DNA of 64,000 nt from an uncultured Alphaproteobacteria bacterium (GTDB lineage Bacteria > Pseudomonadota > Alphaproteobacteria > Rs-D84): assembly GCA_947053455.1 (NCBI GenBank), contig CAMRSV010000004.1:1-64000 (forward strand), in the 5' to 3' direction. The notes beneath the pieces were generated by a model. The model worked only from the letters and a program-made list of their open reading frames with translations. It was not told the DNA's origin and did not search any database. The translations under genes and the position numbers were made by a program. Positions 59,048 through 64,000 of this stretch are shown piece after piece. The first letter of the stretch is position 1, and each line of letters starts with the position of its first letter.

Positions 59048-59752
59048 TTACCCGCGCCAGGTTACGGTGTCAAACATGGCGTCAATTTCCGTACGCAATG
59101 CGTCATCGTTAAAGAATTGTTCGCGTGCCGCCGCGTCTGTTTCGGGATGGGCGGCGTCTTCAAAATGCGGGATGTATTTTTGTACGGCAAAATTTTTTAC
59201 CCCGCGTGCGGCACAATCCCGTGCAATTTCTAATAAATCCGCTTTTGTTACAAATCGTGGGTCGCAGGTGGTGCGAACCTCTAATCCGCGGCCAGTTGAA
59301 AGCCATGCGTCCAATGATTTTATCATGTGTTTGAATGCAATATTTTGGCCGGTTAAATCAGGGTATTTTTCACATGTCGCCTTGTAATCAAGGCCAACCC
59401 AGTCGACAATATCCGCCGCACGCATCAATGTTTCCGGATAAAATCCATTCGTATGCAGTCCAATATTAAACCCTAGTTCTTTGACGCGTCGCATGTATTC
59501 AATTAGTGCATCGCCCTGCATCAGTGCCTCGCCCCCGGAAAAGACGATGGCCCCTAACTTGCCGACGCGCGAACGAATCCATTCAAATGTTTTTTCTGTA
59601 TCGTATTCGCCGTCTGCAATGTCCAGCAAATGGGGATTTGAACAATATTTGCATCGAACCGGGCACCCACGCAGGAATAATACCGCCGATAGGTGCCCTG
59701 GAAAATCGATGGTTGTAAACGGTACCATCCCCCCGATTTGCAGTTCCGGCAT
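59048..59752 (-). CDS. nrdG: Anaerobic ribonucleotide reductase activating protein
   Basis: 234 residues. Radical SAM with C30-x3-C34-x2-C37, DFPGHLSAVLFLRGCPVRCKYCSNP, FSGGEALMQ, and LHTNGFYPE. It installs the glycyl radical on NrdD. Five bases after the small 59758 gene; operon nrdD - small ORF - nrdG on the minus strand, under NrdR boxes. Confidence 0.92.
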   Translation of the reverse strand: MPELQIGGMVPFTTIDFPGHLSAVLFLRGCPVRCKYCSNPHLLDIADGEYDTEKTFEWIRSRVGKLGAIVFSGGEALMQGDALIEYMRRVKELGFNIGLHTNGFYPETLMRAADIVDWVGLDYKATCEKYPDLTGQNIAFKHMIKSLDAWLSTGRGLEVRTTCDPRFVTKADLLEIARDCAARGVKNFAVQKYIPHFEDAAHPETDAAAREQFFNDDALRTEIDAMFDTVTWRG

Positions 59753-59757
59753 TTTTA

Positions 59758-59952
59758 TTACGCCGCTTTTTTCATTAGTTCACTGTGGCGGGCGCCGGTT
59801 GTCAGACAGTTTGATTCTTTAAAAGTCTTTCTTTCACAGAATTCAGAATATTTACCAACATTGAAATTAGACACCGGTCTGATAAATCCCATGGAACGTG
59901 AAAATCTTTCGCACGGTGTTCTGTTGATTGTGTTCTGTGTGACTTCTGCCAT
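59758..59952 (-). CDS. Separate small protein matching the NrdD C-terminal glycyl-radical segment
   Basis: 64 residues, RBS AGGGAG eight bases before the ATG. CERFSRSMGFIRPV followed by NVGKYSEFCERKTF matches the last part of class III NrdD proteins (C..SR..GY.RPV..WN.GK..EF..R), where the glycyl radical sits. nrdD upstream ends after its CPKHGY..CPKC zinc site. The two frames are the same and separated by one TAA plus ten codons, but the RBS supports independent translation. So the reductase seems to be made of two chains. Confidence 0.7.
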   Translation of the reverse strand: MAEVTQNTINRTPCERFSRSMGFIRPVSNFNVGKYSEFCERKTFKESNCLTTGARHSELMKKAA

Positions 59953-59982
59953 TTTGTTTTTCTCCCTTTGTGTTTTGTTTGT

Positions 59983-62022
59983 TTATTGTTCGTTTGATAT
60001 CTGCTGATTTGCGGCGATTTCCGCGTCGCATTTCGGACAGAATTCGAAATTACCCGCCAAATATCCATGCTTTGGACATATTGAGAATGTTGGTGTCAAT
60101 GTCATGTACGGAATCTTGTAGTTTTCAAAAATCGTGCGTACAATCTTTTGTGCCGCATCCCCAGATGATACCGGTTCACCCATATACAGGTGCAGCATTG
60201 TGCCACCCGTGTATTTACGCTGTAATTCTTCCTGGTGTTCCAGTGCAACAAACGGGTCATCCGTAAAGTTCACGGGCAACTGTGTGGAATTAGTATAGTA
60301 GGGGGCATCAGGTGTTCCCGCGGTGATAATATCCGGGAAATTCTTAACATCTGTTTTTGCAAACCGGTAAGAGCAGCCTTCGGCCGGTGTCGCCTCCAAA
60401 TTATATAGGTTGCCGGTTTGTTCCTGGAAATTGGCCAGGTGTTCGCGTATGAAATCCATAACGTCCAAAACCAGTTTTTTACCCATTGGGGTGGCGATAT
60501 TTTCACGGTCGCATGTGAAGTTACGAACCATTTCATTGGCACCATTTACACCAATTGTCGAGAAATGATGATTCCAATCGCCTAAATAACGTTTCGTGAA
60601 CGGATAGAGGCCGCGCTCCATATTTTTGTTGATAATCTTGCGTTTGATTTCCAATGAATCGCGCCCCAGTTCCAGCAGACGCTTTAATTCCGCAAATAGT
60701 CCGTCGCGGTCACCCTTGTGCGTATAGCCCAGTCGCGACAGGTTAATTGTGACAACACCGATAGAACCCGTCTTTTCCGCAGAACCAAAGAGTCCCCCGC
60801 CGCGCTTTAACAATTCTCGTACGTCCAGACGCAGTCTGCAGCACATTGAACGAACATCGGTTGGATTTAAATCCGAATTTAGGAAATTTTGGAAATTCGG
60901 AATTCCATATTTTGCCGTCAGTTCAAACAAAGGCTTTACATTCGGGTGATCCCATGGGAAATCTGGCGTGATGTTATATGTCGGAATTGGGAATGTAAAT
61001 GGCCGACCTAATGCATCGCCTTCTGTCATAACCTCTATAAACGCGCGGTTTATCATATCCATTTCTGCCTGCAAGTCGCCATATGTGAAATCAACCTGCT
61101 TTTTGCCGATAAATGGATGCTGTGATTTCAAATCGGTCGGACATGTCCAATCAAATGTAAAATTGATGAACGGTGTCTGGGTTCCCCAACGGCATGGTAC
61201 CGCGCAGTTAAATACCAGCGTTTGCATCGCATTTTTAACATCATCATATGACAGGTTATCAATACGAACATACGGCGCCAGATATGTGTCAACGGACGAA
61301 AACGCCTGTGCGCCGGCAAACTCGTTCTGAAGTGTGCCAAGAAAATTCACCATGTGTGAAATCGCGGTCGCCATGTGTTTTGCCGGATTGCAGTGCACAA
61401 AACCAGGCACGCCGTTAAATCCTTCGTATAACAGTTCGCGCAGTGACCAGCCCGCGCAGTAGCCTGTCAACCAGCCCAAGTCGTGAACATGTATGGCGGC
61501 GTTTTTGTGCGCCTCTGCAATTTCACGCGGATACAGATTTAACCAGTATTCCGCCGTTACGCGTTCGCATGTGCGCAAAATCAATCCGCCGATTGAATAG
61601 CCGACATTGGCATTTTCCTTAATACGCCAATTGGAACCACCGACGTAACCTTCGATTACTTCAATTGCATTTACAGATGCATCGCGTATTTCCGAACGTT
61701 TTTTACGGTATACAATATATGCCTCTGCTGTTTTGTATGCTTTGGCGTCCATCAGGTTGCGAATAACCGTATCTTGTATTTCTTCAACCTTTGGGGTTTT
61801 GCCCGCAAACTTTTCATCCAGTTCCCGCAAAACATTTTGCGTAATCTTTACTATATCTATATCTGCGATTTCCTGGGTTACGGCGACCGCCTTTTTTATT
61901 GCATCAAAAATCTTTTTTGCGTCAAAAGGAACAGTTTCCCCGCTGCGCTTTTGAACAACGGTTAATTTTGTGATAAGTGACGGTAAAATCTGAATTTTTA
62001 TTTCGTTTTGTTCCCCAGACAT
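59983..62022 (-). CDS. nrdD: Anaerobic ribonucleoside-triphosphate reductase, large chain
   Basis: 679 residues. N-terminal ATP-cone (VVQKRSGETVPFDAKKIFDAIKKAV, about 17-110) for allosteric control, then the class III body with HDLGWLTGYCAGWSL, the active-site cysteine region CCRLRLD near 393, and the C-terminal zinc-site cysteines TPTFSICPKHGYLAGNFEFCPKC. It stops soon after the zinc site and lacks the SRxxGYxRPV segment in the same chain; that is in the 59758 gene. Makes dNTPs without oxygen. Tandem NrdR boxes lie upstream. Confidence 0.92.
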   Translation of the reverse strand: MSGEQNEIKIQILPSLITKLTVVQKRSGETVPFDAKKIFDAIKKAVAVTQEIADIDIVKITQNVLRELDEKFAGKTPKVEEIQDTVIRNLMDAKAYKTAEAYIVYRKKRSEIRDASVNAIEVIEGYVGGSNWRIKENANVGYSIGGLILRTCERVTAEYWLNLYPREIAEAHKNAAIHVHDLGWLTGYCAGWSLRELLYEGFNGVPGFVHCNPAKHMATAISHMVNFLGTLQNEFAGAQAFSSVDTYLAPYVRIDNLSYDDVKNAMQTLVFNCAVPCRWGTQTPFINFTFDWTCPTDLKSQHPFIGKKQVDFTYGDLQAEMDMINRAFIEVMTEGDALGRPFTFPIPTYNITPDFPWDHPNVKPLFELTAKYGIPNFQNFLNSDLNPTDVRSMCCRLRLDVRELLKRGGGLFGSAEKTGSIGVVTINLSRLGYTHKGDRDGLFAELKRLLELGRDSLEIKRKIINKNMERGLYPFTKRYLGDWNHHFSTIGVNGANEMVRNFTCDRENIATPMGKKLVLDVMDFIREHLANFQEQTGNLYNLEATPAEGCSYRFAKTDVKNFPDIITAGTPDAPYYTNSTQLPVNFTDDPFVALEHQEELQRKYTGGTMLHLYMGEPVSSGDAAQKIVRTIFENYKIPYMTLTPTFSICPKHGYLAGNFEFCPKCDAEIAANQQISNEQ

Positions 62023-62046
62023 TTTAATAACTCCGATTCTCTAAAA

Positions 62047-62062
62047 ACACAATATATAGTGT
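62047..62062. promoter_or_regulatory. NrdR box 1 upstream of nrdD
   Basis: ACACAATATATAGTGT, a near-perfect palindromic NrdR box, 25 bases before the nrdD start. Represses ribonucleotide reductase operons when dATP-bound in characterised bacteria. Confidence 0.85.
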
Positions 62063-62079
62063 TGTTTTTCTTTGTTTGA

Positions 62080-62095
62080 TAACAATATATAGTAT
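62080..62095. promoter_or_regulatory. NrdR box 2 upstream of nrdD
   Basis: TAACAATATATAGTAT, 33 bases centre-to-centre from box 1 (about three helical turns), as usual for tandem NrdR boxes. A weaker relative, ACACAAAATATAGATA, occurs at 62289-62304. The rest of 62105-62489 is AT-rich and shows no gene. Confidence 0.78.
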
Positions 62096-62489
62096 TAGGA
62101 GTTGGTGAACAATATAGAAAAAATAAAAAAATTTGCATTTTTCGCTTTACTTTTTGTGATGCGCTGTATTCCTATGCTGGCGCGCAAAAACAGATTCGGA
62201 CAAAATCGACAAATTTGACACGAAACAATTTTTGGGGTTAAAAAATATGTTTTTTTATTATGGGAAACGATTCGGATTTTTTATAAAAACACAAAATATA
62301 GATAAAAATTACGAATCGATGTCTATATGTTGACGAAAATGTGTTGTTTAGGGTGATAAATTTGTACAAATTGGTATAATTATTACTAATAAGGTTGTTT
62401 TTCCTATTTCAAATGGCTATATTAATGTTGTCTAGTGTATGGTTGTTGAAATGTTAGACATTTTTATAAATAACCAAAAAAGGTAAAAC

Positions 62490-64000
62490 ATGATGAAAAA
62501 CATCTATGAAATGTTGCATGATGTTTGTTCGCAGAATAAAGACCGTATTTTCTTTGTCAGACAGAATGAAACATATGCACAATTGTTGAAAAAGGTGAAA
62601 CAGCGTGCGGTTTTACTGGCCCAGCGTTTCAATATTAAAAAAGGTGACACAGTCGCGATTTTGTCGGGAAACACGCCGGATTTTATTCGGTCGTATTTCG
62701 CGATTATATCCCAGGGCGCCAAGGTTTTAATGCTTGATACCGGCCTGTCTGCGAATGAACACCTGAATATGATGAAACGCACCAAGTGCAAATTGGTTTT
62801 GGCGCAAAAGTCACACTTTATTGGTGGGGCACCAAAAACGTACGATATTGAATCGATTGACGATACCGATGCGCGTGATTTTCATGCCGCTGATTGTAAT
62901 CGTGACGATGTTGCGATGTTGTCATTTACATCGGGTTCAACCGGAAATCCAAAGGTTGTTGGGCTGACGCATAATAATATATTGTCACTGGGCGAAGGGG
63001 CGTTGTTTTACAAGCCCGTTATTCATCCAGGATATACGTTTTACGGATTTCTGCCATTGTATCATATATATGGTGTCGTAATTAATATTATTGCGCCACT
63101 GGTACTGGGGGGAAAACTGCTGTTGCAGCCGATTTTGAATCCGCGCGAATTTTTAAAGGACTTTGCGGAGTTCAAGCCCGAAGTTATTCCGGCCGTGCCG
63201 CGTGTGTGGGAATCTTTTTATAAAAAGATTGTTGATGCCGCCAAGGAAAAGCATGTTTACACTCTTATGCGGGTTATTGTGTCTATGCGGCGTGTTTTGC
63301 GGGCGATTGGTATGGGATGGCTGGTTAAAAAGGTGACAAAGCCCGTGCATGACATATTTGGCGGCAATACCAAGGTTTTGGTGTCTGCGGGTGCAACCCT
63401 GAAACCGTCAATACGCAAATTCTTTGAAAGTTTGGATTTTGCGGTGGGTGATTGCTATGGATTGACCGAAACAACGGGACCGTCCAACTTTAACTTTGCA
63501 TTTCGCTTGCCGAACGGCAAGATGTATTATGCAGGCCCATTGCCGGGGAACGAATTGAAAATTCATAATCCCGACAAATTTGGTGTCGGTGAAATATGGG
63601 TTCGCGGAAATCTTGTTATGCCGGGCTATATCGGAAACGATGAGGCCAACACCGCAGCATTCGAAGACGGATGGTTCAAAACCGGTGATTTGGGAATGCT
63701 GGATAAAAAGGGACGCTTGGTTGTAAAGGGACGTCAAAAGCAAGTAATTGTTCTAGACAGTGGAAAGAACGTGTACCCGGATGAGTTGGCGGACTTGTAT
63801 CTGCAAAACGACGAGATTCTGGCGGCATCGGTGTTTGAGTACACAATTGCCGGGAAAATCGTTCCCTTTGCGGTATTTCAGGTAAAGCCAGGTGTCACAA
63901 CGGCGCGTGTTGCAACTTTGGTCAAGGCATCGAACTTGAAAATTGCACCGTATAAGTGGGTAAAGCATTTTGCGATAACCGAAGATGAGTTGCCCCAGAC
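62490..64000 (+). CDS. Long-chain acyl-CoA synthetase / AMP-binding ligase (cut by window end)
   Basis: At least 503 residues, continuing past 64000. RBS AAAAAGG; a second ATG follows directly at 62493. ANL superfamily motifs: LSFTSGSTGNPKVV (P-loop, A3), YGLTETTGP (A5), GWFKTGDLG (A7), KGRQKQVIVLDSGKNVYPDE (A8/hinge). Activates a fatty acid as acyl-AMP then acyl-CoA or acyl-ACP. The catalytic Lys near the C-terminus (A10) should lie just beyond the window. Divergent from nrdD with a long AT-rich intergenic region. Confidence 0.88.
   Translation, partial: MMKNIYEMLHDVCSQNKDRIFFVRQNETYAQLLKKVKQRAVLLAQRFNIKKGDTVAILSGNTPDFIRSYFAIISQGAKVLMLDTGLSANEHLNMMKRTKCKLVLAQKSHFIGGAPKTYDIESIDDTDARDFHAADCNRDDVAMLSFTSGSTGNPKVVGLTHNNILSLGEGALFYKPVIHPGYTFYGFLPLYHIYGVVINIIAPLVLGGKLLLQPILNPREFLKDFAEFKPEVIPAVPRVWESFYKKIVDAAKEKHVYTLMRVIVSMRRVLRAIGMGWLVKKVTKPVHDIFGGNTKVLVSAGATLKPSIRKFFESLDFAVGDCYGLTETTGPSNFNFAFRLPNGKMYYAGPLPGNELKIHNPDKFGVGEIWVRGNLVMPGYIGNDEANTAAFEDGWFKTGDLGMLDKKGRLVVKGRQKQVIVLDSGKNVYPDELADLYLQNDEILAASVFEYTIAGKIVPFAVFQVKPGVTTARVATLVKASNLKIAPYKWVKHFAITEDELPQ

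Overview
The window looks like the chromosome of a Gram-negative, anaerobic or microaerophilic, probably host-associated alphaproteobacterium of moderately low GC. The evidence is lpxI (the alternative lipid A hydrolase common in Alphaproteobacteria), several small outer-membrane beta-barrel proteins, an ornithine-lipid type acyltransferase pair, class III ribonucleotide reductase with its activase, an L-lactate dehydrogenase, an Fe/Mn superoxide dismutase, and a serine recombinase beside a DUF2924 gene. An uncultured gut lineage is my guess; no rRNA is present to test it.

Layout. (1) 1-28.8 kb is core chromosome: envelope genes (lpxI, five beta-barrel proteins, M13 peptidase, MltB-like transglycosylase, OlsB/OlsA-like acyltransferases, lgt), hemW, a TrhP-like U32 protein, tRNA-Thr, cvpA, thioredoxin-like protein, sod, ldh, glycyl-tRNA synthetase, ferredoxin and a Bax-inhibitor family protein. 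(2) 28.8-29.5 kb is a scarred tRNA-Ser locus: a broken 5' half, the intact tRNA-Ser, then two exact tandem copies of a 180-bp unit, each ending in a degenerate tRNA 3' half. (3) 29.36-51.6 kb is an island bounded by imperfect direct repeats of about 162 bp. It carries a large serine recombinase, DUF2924, a type I restriction-modification operon with an hsdS split at an (AG)6 tract, a GIY-YIG protein, a strongly folded RNA, prophage remnants (terminase, DUF5681, ParB-methyltransferase), HigBA, DUF488, two Fic proteins and DUF5131. (4) 51.6-56.1 kb, abutting the right repeat, is a compact array of peptidoglycan-targeting toxins with membrane or periplasmic candidate immunity proteins plus recombined toxin and immunity fragments. 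(5) 56.9-64 kb returns to core genes: a HTH regulator, an acetyltransferase overlapping a radical SAM protein, nrdG, a small glycyl-radical-type ORF and nrdD under tandem NrdR boxes, and an acyl-CoA synthetase cut by the window end.

The three observations I rate highest are: a family of at least four minus-strand RNA elements (three in 1-640, one at 23866-24092) that share a long stem, a pseudoknot and an overlapping intrinsic terminator, with sequence-diverged but pairing-conserved helices; the toxin/immunity array with orphan chimeric fragments and promoter-terminator leaders; and a roughly 216-nt, eight-hairpin plus-strand RNA just upstream of an uncharacterised island gene. All functional statements come from reading the sequence and remembered family motifs; no database search or folding program was run.
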